64,000 bases of DNA, from positions 1 through 64,000 of the forward strand of contig CACYFF010000003.1 in NCBI GenBank assembly GCA_902773665.1, read 5' to 3'. Origin of the DNA: an uncultured Eubacteriales bacterium. Lineage in GTDB: Bacteria; Bacillota; Clostridia; Peptostreptococcales; Anaerovoracaceae. The notes below the pieces were generated by a model that saw only the letters and a list, made by a program, of their open reading frames with translations, did no database searches and was not told the origin of the DNA. A program made the position numbers and the translations under genes. Of the stretch, positions 16,491 to 23,474 are shown one piece after another (the stretch's first letter is position 1; the number at the start of each line of letters is the position of its first letter).

Positions 16491-17639
16491 TTATAACATT
16501 TCCAGGAACGCTTCCAGTCTCGTGGCCAGCTGGCCGCTGTCCGAAAGCGAGTAATCCGTTTCGATCGCCATATAGGGCATGCCCAGGCTCTCCATCTTGC
16601 GGCGGATCGTCGTGCTCTCCACCGTGTAGGCCGTGCAGGCCTGCAGGTCGATCTCCACGACGCCGTCCACCTTGTATTCGTCCACGAGCTTTTCCAGAAG
16701 CGCCAGACGGCGGCTGTCCGGGGTCATGACGGCGCATCCGATCTTCAGATACTTTTCCGCAACGGCCTGCACGATATCCGGGGCATCCACGTCCACGTCG
16801 TCCAGCGTCGCCTTGATGCCGGAGCAGTTCTCGAAGCATACCACGACGCCGCCTGCGGCTTCGATGGCTTTTACGGTCTTCTCCAGCACCCCGCCGATGG
16901 GGCAGCCCGTTACGAGAATGCGCTTGGCATCCGCAGAAACGGGTCGTTTTCCGGCTGCATAATCGCTTTCCAGTCCGTCCGCCAGGCGGGTCAGTTCCTT
17001 GCAGACCTCGTTTACGTCGAAGTAGAACCCGGCGCCTTCCAGGGCTTTATAGATCGCGTAACCCGTGCTTGCGGGGGGCTGCAGTTTCTGCAGTTCCATC
17101 AGGCGTCTGCGGCATGCTCTCTCTTTGTTGCGCGCTCTGGCCGCATCGCGGATCGCTTCGTCCGGAATGGCCTCGCCGAACTTCTGCTCCAGAAATTCGC
17201 GGAACCGCTGCACCTCCTGCGTCCACTGCTCCAGCGCGTGCTCGCGGTCACCCTGGGGAAGATGCAGCAGATAGACGTCCTTCATGTCGCCCAGCAGCTC
17301 GTACATCTTCTTCTTGCCATCGCAGGTCGTCTCTCCCACGATAATGTCCGAGAAGTACGTGTACGGACATTTATCGGACACGGCAAAACCGTAGCTCGAC
17401 TTGATGAGCGGGCACAGATTCTTCGGCAGGTGCACTTCCGCCGCGGGGATCGTCTCTTCGCTCATGCCGCACAAAGATACCGGGCTGACCCCGGCAGCAT
17501 CCAGGATCTCCTGGGGCGTAAACGTGCAGAACGTGCCGGCGACCTTGCCGCCGTTTTCCTTAATGCTTTTGACCCGCAGAAACCCGTTTTTTCGGGCATC
17601 TCCGAACTGCGCAAATTGCTCCGGAAGTTCGTAATTCAT
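16491..17639 (-). CDS. Double-cubane-cluster-type reductase (HgdB/YjiM-like 2-hydroxyacyl-CoA dehydratase family)
   Basis: Related to the D-subunit of 2-hydroxyacyl-CoA dehydratases and to stand-alone double-cubane [8Fe-9S] proteins that reduce small substrates with electrons from an activase. Twelve cysteines are present; those in family-like positions are C38 (GTFCTFTPQEIL), C76, C106 (TTCDGKKK), C272 (ENCSG) and C335 (QACTAY). The absence of a second dehydratase subunit and its 382 residues favour the homodimeric double-cubane type. The start at 17639 has SD GGAGGAAAG; a further in-frame upstream start at 17699 lacks one and would run into the palindrome. The gene heads the five-gene cluster. 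Confidence 0.85.
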   Translation of the reverse strand: MNYELPEQFAQFGDARKNGFLRVKSIKENGGKVAGTFCTFTPQEILDAAGVSPVSLCGMSEETIPAAEVHLPKNLCPLIKSSYGFAVSDKCPYTYFSDIIVGETTCDGKKKMYELLGDMKDVYLLHLPQGDREHALEQWTQEVQRFREFLEQKFGEAIPDEAIRDAARARNKERACRRRLMELQKLQPPASTGYAIYKALEGAGFYFDVNEVCKELTRLADGLESDYAAGKRPVSADAKRILVTGCPIGGVLEKTVKAIEAAGGVVVCFENCSGIKATLDDVDVDAPDIVQAVAEKYLKIGCAVMTPDSRRLALLEKLVDEYKVDGVVEIDLQACTAYTVESTTIRRKMESLGMPYMAIETDYSLSDSGQLATRLEAFLEML

Positions 17640-17669
17640 AGGTCTTTCCTCCCTCTTCCAACCTATTCC

Positions 17670-17712
17670 ATTATAAATCGGATATGCAAATTGATTCATT
17701 TACATATCCGAT
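17670..17712 (-). promoter_or_regulatory. Promoter overlapped by a 36-bp palindrome (putative operator)
   Basis: Minus-strand TATAAT (17670-17675) has only TGAATC where a -35 box would be. Directly upstream lies an inverted repeat: ATCGGATATGCAAAT (17677-17691) and ATTTACATATCCGAT (17698-17712), 15-base arms with one mismatch and a 6-base centre. The palindrome covers the spacer and the -35 position, as expected for a regulator site controlling the reductase cluster. A weak, AT-rich terminator for the upstream HD gene is the alternative, but no T-run follows. Confidence 0.6.
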
Positions 17713-17748
17713 AGAAACTTCCCTTTTATCCGTTCGGCGAATTGTGCG

Positions 17749-18534
17749 CTAACTGACCGGTCCGAGGCTCACATCCATCATCTCTTCCGTCCAGTTCGCC
17801 TCCATGCGCTCGGCGAACAGCTTGTCCACCGGGATAAGGTCTGACGGGAGCTTGTCCCCTTCGTACCAGATGCAGTCGCCCCGTTCGAACACGTGGCAGT
17901 AGTCCTCATGCAGAGCCTGCTGATAGACGCGCTGCTCCTGGGGGTCGAAAAAGTACTCGACAAAGACGTCCTTGTACAGATCGTTCAGCTCCCAGAAATA
18001 CTCCTCCGCCATGTCGTCGAACTGCAGCGGCTCCAGGACGTCGATGCTTTCGGAATAGTACCAGGACTGCTTCTCCTTCGGAGCGTGGAAGCGGTTCCAG
18101 AGCTCGTCTCCGACTTTCTTCAGGTCGCGCGCGATCGCCCGCATGTTGGACAGTTTGTCTGCCAGCACCATCTTCTGAAAGTCCGGATCAGCCGCTTCGA
18201 GCTCGTCCAGCGCAATGGCTTTACGCTCTTCCCAAGGAAGATCCTTCTTTTCGGAATGCGCAGCCACCATGTCCGCCACTTTATCGCCGAACTGCGCTGC
18301 GATCTCCTCCCGGCCGACCTCCGCGTCCTCGATGCAGTCGTGCAGCACGCCTGCGATCATTACGTCGAAGTCCACGCCCATGGCCGCGAGGATCGACAGC
18401 ACCTCCATGGGATGCACGATATAGGGCAGCTGTGTGCCTTTGCGCAGCTGTCCCGCATGGGCCTCCACCGCGAAGCGGATCGCCTCGTTCAGCCGTTCAT
18501 GATCTCTGTCTAACTGTTCTGTTCTTACTGCCAT
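17749..18534 (-). CDS. HD-domain phosphohydrolase, RelA/SpoT hydrolase-like
   Basis: The N-terminal half resembles the HD domain of SpoT/MESH1 (p)ppGpp hydrolases: HAGQLRKGTQLPYIVHP, then GVLHDCIED with the HD pair, and VLADKLSNMRAIARDL, which corresponds to the later aspartate helix of these enzymes. It has no synthetase, TGS or ACT part, so it would be a single-domain alarmone hydrolase or a related nucleotidase. Residues 160-261 are a helical, acidic extension without a recognised fold. It lies 12 bases downstream of pxpA and probably ends that operon. Confidence 0.8.
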   Translation of the reverse strand: MAVRTEQLDRDHERLNEAIRFAVEAHAGQLRKGTQLPYIVHPMEVLSILAAMGVDFDVMIAGVLHDCIEDAEVGREEIAAQFGDKVADMVAAHSEKKDLPWEERKAIALDELEAADPDFQKMVLADKLSNMRAIARDLKKVGDELWNRFHAPKEKQSWYYSESIDVLEPLQFDDMAEEYFWELNDLYKDVFVEYFFDPQEQRVYQQALHEDYCHVFERGDCIWYEGDKLPSDLIPVDKLFAERMEANWTEEMMDVSLGPVS

Positions 18535-18546
18535 ACCGTTCTCCGT

Positions 18547-19293
18547 CTATTTTGCCGCAATCCTTGCATCCAGCGCTTCCCGCAGTTTCTTCGCAAACAG
18601 GACAGCTTTGGGGCTGTCGCCGTGCACGCAGATCGTGTCTGCCTCCAGCCGGATCTCTTTGCCGTTACTGCTCTCGATCGTACCGGTCTCTAAAAGATGC
18701 AGCATGCGCCGGATCGCCAGATCCTCGTCCTCGATCATGGCACCGGGTTTTGTGCGGCTCACGAGGCTGCCGTCGTCCTCGTAAGCCCGGTCCGCAAAGA
18801 CCTCCGCTGCAAAGGCCAGGCCGTGCTTTTCCGCCGCGGCCTTCAGGCAGCTGCCGGACAGGCCCACCAGGGTCAGTGACCCATCCACCGCCGCCACGGC
18901 TTCCGCGATGGCGTCCGCCAGTTTCTCGTCTTTTGCCGCCATGTTATACATGGCGCCGTGGGGCTTTACGTGATGCAACTTCGTCCCTTCCGCTTTGCAG
19001 ACCGCCTGCAGCGCGCCGACCTGGTATATCACCATAGCCTTCAGTTCTGCCGGGGACACCTTCAGTTCCCGGCGGCCAAAGCCAACCAAGTCCGGATAGC
19101 CCGGATGCGCGCCGATCTTTACGCCGGCTTCCTTTGCCTGCCGGACGGCCTTCTGCATCGTTAAAGGATCGGATGCATGAAATCCGCAGGCGATGTTGGC
19201 GGACGTGACGTAGCGCAGCACTTCCGCGTCGTTTCCCATGGTATAGGCGCCGAAGGATTCTCCCAGGTCGCTGTTGATATCGATGTTCTTCAT
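18547..19293 (-). CDS. pxpA: 5-oxoprolinase subunit A (LamB/YcsF family)
   Basis: Part of the ATP-dependent PxpABC enzyme that opens 5-oxoproline (pyroglutamate) to glutamate. DINSDLGESFG at the N-terminus, TSANIACGFHASDP, GAHPGYPDLVGFGRR and HVKPHGAMYN are the conserved metal and active-site segments. It has 248 residues, full length. Its start overlaps the pxpC stop (ATGA). The order pxpB-pxpC-pxpA is kept. Confidence 0.96.
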   Translation of the reverse strand: MKNIDINSDLGESFGAYTMGNDAEVLRYVTSANIACGFHASDPLTMQKAVRQAKEAGVKIGAHPGYPDLVGFGRRELKVSPAELKAMVIYQVGALQAVCKAEGTKLHHVKPHGAMYNMAAKDEKLADAIAEAVAAVDGSLTLVGLSGSCLKAAAEKHGLAFAAEVFADRAYEDDGSLVSRTKPGAMIEDEDLAIRRMLHLLETGTIESSNGKEIRLEADTICVHGDSPKAVLFAKKLREALDARIAAK

Positions 19294-20216
19294 AAGGATT
19301 CACCCAATTCTTCCAATGTGACCGGCACAAAATGGATCCTTTTCCCGGGTCCCAGCTGTGCCAGCAGCGGCAGATCTTCCGAGAGGACCGTCCCGATCTT
19401 CGCATAGCCGCCGGTGGTCTGATGGTCGGCCATCATCACGATGGGCTGCCCGTTTGCAGGCACCTGGATCGACCCGAAGCAGATGCCTTCCGAGAGGATA
19501 TCCGTGCCGTTCAGAGACGGGACCGCAGCCCCTTCCAACCGGTACCCCATGCGGTCGCAGGCGGCGCTGAGGGTATAGATACTATCCGTAAACGTTTTTT
19601 TCGCGTCTTCTGCAAACATGGCATCCTGGGGGCCGAACAGAAAGCGGATCTGCGTAACGCCTTCCGGACTCGTGGCCTTCGCCAGACGCTGCAGGACAGG
19701 TTCGCAGGGCGTTCCCTGTACTTCGGCAAGCTCAGCGGCCGCTTGTGGGCGGGACCCGTTCTCCAGCACGTCTCCTGCCCGCAGTTTTCTGCCTTCCAAC
19801 CCGCCCAGCCGGCTCTTCAGGTCTGTGGACCGGCTGCCCAGCACGACCGGCACGTCGATGCCGCCGGAGACCGCCAGGTAGGCACGCATACCCCGGGAGG
19901 CAACGCCCAGTTCCAGCCGGTCGCCTGCTTTTACCGGAACTGCGGTGTTCATCGACATGCGGTTTCCGTTCAGAAATGGCCGCATGTCCGCGCCAGTAAG
20001 GGCAATGGTGCCCTTTCCGTCGAATTCGAAGGTGCCGCCGAAAACGGTCAGTTCCAATGCCGCTGCGTCTTCCGGGTTTCCAACCAGAGCGTTGGCCAGG
20101 CGCAAAGAAGCCCTGTCCATCGCGCCTGCTTCCGGAATACCCGCCGCCTGATGACCGAACCTGCCTGTATCCTGCACCGTCGTCAGCACGCCGGGGGAGA
20201 TCACTTTGATCTTCAT
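19290..20216 (-). CDS. pxpC: 5-oxoprolinase subunit C (KipA/biotin-dependent carboxyltransferase-like)
   Basis: Second subunit of the PxpBC complex, which phosphorylates 5-oxoproline for PxpA. It begins with KVISPGVLTTVQDTGR and has GIPEAGAMDR, ALELTVFGGTFEF and MADHQTTGGYAKIGTV typical of the KipA family. I set the start at 20216 because the SD GGAGGTGATCC stands directly upstream; the protein is then 308 residues. It overlaps pxpB (ATGA) and pxpA (ATGA), so all three are coupled. Confidence 0.95.
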   Translation of the reverse strand: MKIKVISPGVLTTVQDTGRFGHQAAGIPEAGAMDRASLRLANALVGNPEDAAALELTVFGGTFEFDGKGTIALTGADMRPFLNGNRMSMNTAVPVKAGDRLELGVASRGMRAYLAVSGGIDVPVVLGSRSTDLKSRLGGLEGRKLRAGDVLENGSRPQAAAELAEVQGTPCEPVLQRLAKATSPEGVTQIRFLFGPQDAMFAEDAKKTFTDSIYTLSAACDRMGYRLEGAAVPSLNGTDILSEGICFGSIQVPANGQPIVMMADHQTTGGYAKIGTVLSEDLPLLAQLGPGKRIHFVPVTLEELGESL

Positions 20217-20941
20217 AGGATCACCTCCGGTTCGTACTGTCCCTTTTGCACCAAATGCTTTATCTCGTACCATTCGTCCACCGAAATGGGACGGAAGCGG
20301 ATCGCATCGCCTGCCGAGACCGGGACTGCCGGATCTTTAGCGGGATCGAACAGTCGGATCGGCGTATTGCCGATGATGCGCCAGCCGCCGGGCGAGACCG
20401 ACGGATAGATGCCCGTCTGACCGCCCGCAATGCCTACAGCCCCTGCATCGATGCGAAGCCTGGGCTTTTTGAGCCGCGGATAAGCAATACGGCTGTCCAT
20501 GCCGCCGAGATAAACAAAGCCGGGAAGAAATCCCATCATGTAGATGCGGTAATCTCTGCCGGAATGGATATCGATGATCTCCTGGCGGGAAAGACCCAGT
20601 TTTTCTTCCATCTCCCAGAGATCCGGGCCGAAATGCAGGCCGTAGCACACGGGGACCACCAGGATACGACGTCCGCTCTCCGCGTTGCCGCCCGCCGCCG
20701 ATTTCGATGCCAGATCCGTCAGAAATGTCTTCATTTCTGCGAAGCTGCGCACTTCTGGCCGGTAGTGCACCAGCACTGTCGTGTAAGCGGGAACTGCTTC
20801 GATGATGGCCGGGTCAGCCGCGGTGAGGACCGCACGGTACAGCGCCCGCACCCTGTCGTTCACCGCTTCGTCTATCGCATTCCCCAGCTGCACCAGGACC
20901 GCCCGGTCGCCTGCGGGGAAAAACTGCAGATCAGTCGGCAT
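20213..20941 (-). CDS. pxpB: 5-oxoprolinase subunit B (KipI/allophanate hydrolase subunit 1-like)
   Basis: Partner of PxpC in ATP-dependent oxoproline opening. FFPAGDRAVLVQLGN, VPAYTTVLVHY, GFLPGFVYLGGMD, and GGQTGIYPSVSPGGWRIIG with TPIRLFD are family motifs. The start at 20941 has SD GGGAGGCGGAAG and lies inside the end of the exonuclease gene (11-base overlap), giving 242 residues. In Bacillus the KipI relative also inhibits a sporulation kinase, but the complete pxpABC set here speaks for oxoproline metabolism. Confidence 0.95.
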   Translation of the reverse strand: MPTDLQFFPAGDRAVLVQLGNAIDEAVNDRVRALYRAVLTAADPAIIEAVPAYTTVLVHYRPEVRSFAEMKTFLTDLASKSAAGGNAESGRRILVVPVCYGLHFGPDLWEMEEKLGLSRQEIIDIHSGRDYRIYMMGFLPGFVYLGGMDSRIAYPRLKKPRLRIDAGAVGIAGGQTGIYPSVSPGGWRIIGNTPIRLFDPAKDPAVPVSAGDAIRFRPISVDEWYEIKHLVQKGQYEPEVIL

Positions 20942-21527
20942 CTTCCGCCTCCCAGTCTCTGGGCCAGCACAGGAAGTATTCATCCTCCAGGGCCTCCGCC
21001 AGATCCAGATGCTTTAAGACGAGCGCCGTGCTCAAGACGTCCGCCAGGGCGTTGTGGGCGCCGTCCGGCTTTTCCTGGAAGTGATACAGCGCATAATTCA
21101 GCGGCCAGCTGCGGTCTTCACCCATCTCGTAGTCATCGAACATCAGCTGGGCGTCGAAGATCTTCGGCATCCAGTCCGTGCCGTAGCCGAACTTTTCGCA
21201 GTTGCGGGCCATTACGAATCCGTCTGTCGCGCTCCAGGACAGCAGCACATAGTCTTCCCCGCACCAGGTACGGAACGCATCCATGGCCTGCGCAAAGGGC
21301 AGCCCGCCTTCCAGGTCTTCGTCCTTCAGCAGCGTCAGTTCCGCCACGTCTTTGTTGAGTTTCGTGTAGTAAAAGGGTTTAACGATCTGGGAAAACGTGT
21401 CTAACACATTCCCTTCCAGATCGATCTTCGCCGCGCCGATCTGAATGATTTCGTCCGGCAGACCCTCCACCGGCGTGCGCCCCTTCAGGGGCTGGTTCCA
21501 TTCCAGATCGAAAATGATGGGAGTCAT
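20931..21527 (-). CDS. DEDDh 3'-5' exonuclease (DnaQ/KapD/ERI-1-like)
   Basis: A single exonuclease domain of 198 residues. FDLEW supplies the first Asp and Glu (D7, E9), WSATDGF the middle Asp, and GAHNALADV the His and last Asp. Relatives include KapD and Eri1-type RNases and proofreading exonucleases; the FDLEWNQ start is commoner in the RNase-like branch, so an RNA substrate is possible. It is cytosolic. It heads the oxoprolinase operon and may serve an unrelated housekeeping function. Confidence 0.87.
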   Translation of the reverse strand: MTPIIFDLEWNQPLKGRTPVEGLPDEIIQIGAAKIDLEGNVLDTFSQIVKPFYYTKLNKDVAELTLLKDEDLEGGLPFAQAMDAFRTWCGEDYVLLSWSATDGFVMARNCEKFGYGTDWMPKIFDAQLMFDDYEMGEDRSWPLNYALYHFQEKPDGAHNALADVLSTALVLKHLDLAEALEDEYFLCWPRDWEAEDAD

Positions 21528-21543
21528 TGCTCGCCTCCGTTTT

Positions 21544-21573
21544 ATTGTAACTTCCGGGTTAAGCCGTTATAAT
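21544..21573. promoter_or_regulatory. Fully overlapping divergent promoters
   Basis: Plus strand: TTGTAA (21545-21550), 17 bases, TATAAT (21568-21573), driving the small membrane protein. Minus strand: TTATAA (21567-21572), 17 bases, TACAAT (21544-21549), driving the exonuclease-pxp operon. Each -35 box sits on the -10 box of the other, so polymerase can occupy only one at a time. Confidence 0.55.
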
Positions 21574-21596
21574 TCTCTCGATGGAGGTATTATAAC

Positions 21597-21893
21597 ATGC
21601 TGAAACCGATCTCTGCTATGACCGACCATGAAATGCTCGTTGAACTGATGCAGGAAAAGCGCAGGGGCGATACCCTGCGCAATATAAAGCTTATTCTTTT
21701 GGGTGTGCTGTTAGCTGTCCTGGTCTATCTGGGATTCCGTTATCTGCCCCCTGCGATCGCCTATTTCAAAGGGGTCGGGGAGACCATCGATAAGATCCAG
21801 ACCGGTGTCGATCAGGTGCAGACCGTTACGGACAGCATCAAAGACTCCGTCGGCGGGCTGTTGGAGAAGTTGGGCGGATTGTTCAAGCATTAA
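21597..21893 (+). CDS. Small single-pass membrane protein, function unknown
   Basis: 98 residues. After a short cytosolic part (1-32, rich in E, K, R) a hydrophobic segment at about 33-50 (LILLGVLLAVLVYLGFRYL) spans the membrane. The rest is amphipathic, with a pattern of TIDKIQTGVDQVQTVTDSIK resembling a short coiled coil, and a Gly/Leu-rich end. SD ATGGAGG lies 9 bases before ATG. No family is recognised with confidence. It has a near-consensus promoter of its own and is the only plus-strand gene in this stretch. Confidence 0.75.
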   Translation: MLKPISAMTDHEMLVELMQEKRRGDTLRNIKLILLGVLLAVLVYLGFRYLPPAIAYFKGVGETIDKIQTGVDQVQTVTDSIKDSVGGLLEKLGGLFKH

Positions 21894-21929
21894 GTTTTTG
21901 CTCTCTGGCAGGCCGTGAAGTGAACTTTG

Positions 21930-22220
21930 GTGCACAAATCGCAAGTTATCAAAAAGTGCACAAAATTTCCAGGCAAGCAGGCCGAACCCGTGTGCACAAA
22001 TCGCCGTTTCACAAAAAGTACACCGGATTTTCGGGCTTAAAGACCAAAACGGTGTGCACAAATCGCTGTTTTGCAAAATGTGCACCGGATTTTCGGGCTT
22101 AATGACCAAAACGATGTGCACAAACCGTTGTTTTGCAAAAAGTACACCAACTTTCCAGGCTAAATAGTCGAACCCGTGTGCACAAAACACAGTTTACAAA
22201 TAGTACACCGATTGCAGAAG
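21930..22220. repeat. Degenerate tandem repeat array, exact 62-bp period
   Basis: Five units begin with GTGCACAAA at 21930, 21992, 22054, 22116 and 22178, exactly 62 bases apart; the last is partial. Each unit has a second GTGCAC or GTACACC about 26 bases in. The second half comes in two types: units 1 and 4 end with CGAACCCGT, units 2 and 3 with CCAAAACG(G/A)T. The whole unit is related, so this is not repeat-spacer structure. Because 62 is not a multiple of three, frames reading through it shift every unit, which argues against coding. It fills most of the 540-base gap between two convergent genes; the rest holds two hairpins. Confidence 0.85.
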
Positions 22221-22252
22221 TTTTTATCAACACATTTTACTCTATAGCTTAT

Positions 22253-22275
22253 AAAAAGCGGATCCTTTCGGATCC
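22253..22275 (-). terminator. Weak hairpin, possible second terminator of the lipoprotein gene
   Basis: On the minus strand GGATCC, a GAAA tetraloop, GGATCC, then GCTTTTTAT. A six-pair stem with a stable loop and a T-run; it may back up the stronger terminator at 22356-22394. Confidence 0.4.
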
Positions 22276-22355
22276 ACAGGCTTCTTGACCACTCTTTAAT
22301 ATTATACAGACTTATCACTGTAAACCGATCCTACACTATATCCTTACCCGAATCG

Positions 22356-22394
22356 ATAAAAATCCGCCGGCAGCATGATAAACACTGCCGGCGG
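22356..22394 (-). terminator. Rho-independent terminator of the lipoprotein gene
   Basis: Minus strand CCGCCGGCAG ... CTGCCGGCGG stem with a short AT-rich loop, followed by ATTTTTATC. It lies about 45 bases past the lipoprotein stop. Confidence 0.75.
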
Positions 22395-22436
22395 ATCATC
22401 CGTCTAAATGCAGGGGTATTCTTTAGAACGGAGCAG

Positions 22437-23444
22437 CTATTCGGCATCCGGCAGTCTCTCAAATGCCAGGTCCGTATAGCCGGACTGATCGTCGCTCCAG
22501 GAGAACCCGGATCCGTCTTCTTTAAAGACGATAGCTCCAGTGCCGTCTTCGTATTCCGTGGTCTCGTCCGTGATCTCTCCGGCATCGTTGAACACGAGAT
22601 TTCTCTTGGTGCAGTACTCGAACGCCAGTTCCAGTGTGTCGGGGTCAACCTGGCCGATGATATCCCAGCGGGCGACCTCCGTCGCACTGTTCGCCCAGTC
22701 GATCGTAACGAAAACATCCTCATCGGTAACGGAAACGTTGGCGTTCGCTCTGTCGCAGACGAAGTCGCCTTCCAGGAACGCCAGCGGATTGACCCAATCC
22801 TCATCCATTTCGAACACGGCGATAAGATCTGCGCTTTCCGCAAGCTCCAAGGTGAGCAGCGCTTCCGTGGAGAGATCTTCGCCGTTCTTCGTCCACTTGA
22901 CGAACTTCCATCCCATGTGGGGCGTAGCCAGAATGGTATACGTCGCAGGCTCTGCAATATTGATCTGGGCGGACTGGAACGGATATTCCGGATCGTGTTC
23001 CGGGGTCTCCTCCCCTTCCACATAGTCGATCGCGCCCATGCCTTCCGTGTTGATCGACACGAAGATGGTCGCATCCGGCATATCCATCGGCGCAAAGTGA
23101 TAGGTTTCTCCGCCTTCCACTTCGACTATTACGCCGTCTTCGCCTTCTTCGGAAACGGTGACGATACATTCACCTTCTTCATAGTCGGGCACCAGATTGC
23201 CGTGCAGGGTGTTGCCCTCGCCCGGCATGAGGAACCAGCCAAGCATCTCTTCTTCCGTGTACAGTCCTACAGACCAGCCCGGATGATCGATATCCTCCGA
23301 TAGATAGATCATCAGATAGTTTCCGTTCTCATCCTGGAACGTGCCTTCCCGGGTCCAGTTGAACTCTTCTTGCTTAGAACTGCTGCAGGCTGCAAGTCCG
23401 AAGACCAGAAGCAGGCAGAGCAGGTAACTGGTCACTCTCTTCAT
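22437..23444 (-). CDS. Secreted lipoprotein with an InlB B-repeat-like domain
   Basis: A type II signal peptide ends in LAAC with lipidated C20, so the protein is tethered outside the membrane. Residues about 110-210 contain a segment of the divergent InlB B-repeat type (TYTILATPHMGWKFVKWTKNG...), a beta-grasp-like module found in Gram-positive surface proteins. The N-terminal part (25-105) and C-terminal part (215-335) are acidic and beta-rich and not assigned. It lies 30 bases downstream of ychF and has its own terminator. Function is unknown; binding or adhesion would be a guess. Confidence 0.8.
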   Translation of the reverse strand: MKRVTSYLLCLLLVFGLAACSSSKQEEFNWTREGTFQDENGNYLMIYLSEDIDHPGWSVGLYTEEEMLGWFLMPGEGNTLHGNLVPDYEEGECIVTVSEEGEDGVIVEVEGGETYHFAPMDMPDATIFVSINTEGMGAIDYVEGEETPEHDPEYPFQSAQINIAEPATYTILATPHMGWKFVKWTKNGEDLSTEALLTLELAESADLIAVFEMDEDWVNPLAFLEGDFVCDRANANVSVTDEDVFVTIDWANSATEVARWDIIGQVDPDTLELAFEYCTKRNLVFNDAGEITDETTEYEDGTGAIVFKEDGSGFSWSDDQSGYTDLAFERLPDAE

Positions 23445-23474
23445 TCGATCTCTTCTCCTTTATGATTTCCTTCT

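Noticed and set aside
19290..20273. Longer PxpC, Lgt, PurM and HgdB-like proteins from earlier in-frame starts
   Set aside because: In each case a strong SD lies before a later start that matches the family N-terminus, and the extra residues overlap neighbouring genes or promoters.
21711..22190. A 159-codon minus-strand open frame across the repeat array and the small membrane protein gene
   Set aside because: The 62-bp unit shifts the frame every repeat, so the frame stays open only because each frame of the unit lacks stops. It also overlaps a better-supported plus-strand gene with promoter and SD.
21930..22220. CRISPR array
   Set aside because: The spacing of 62 bases would fit, but the supposed spacers are related to each other and no cas genes are nearby.
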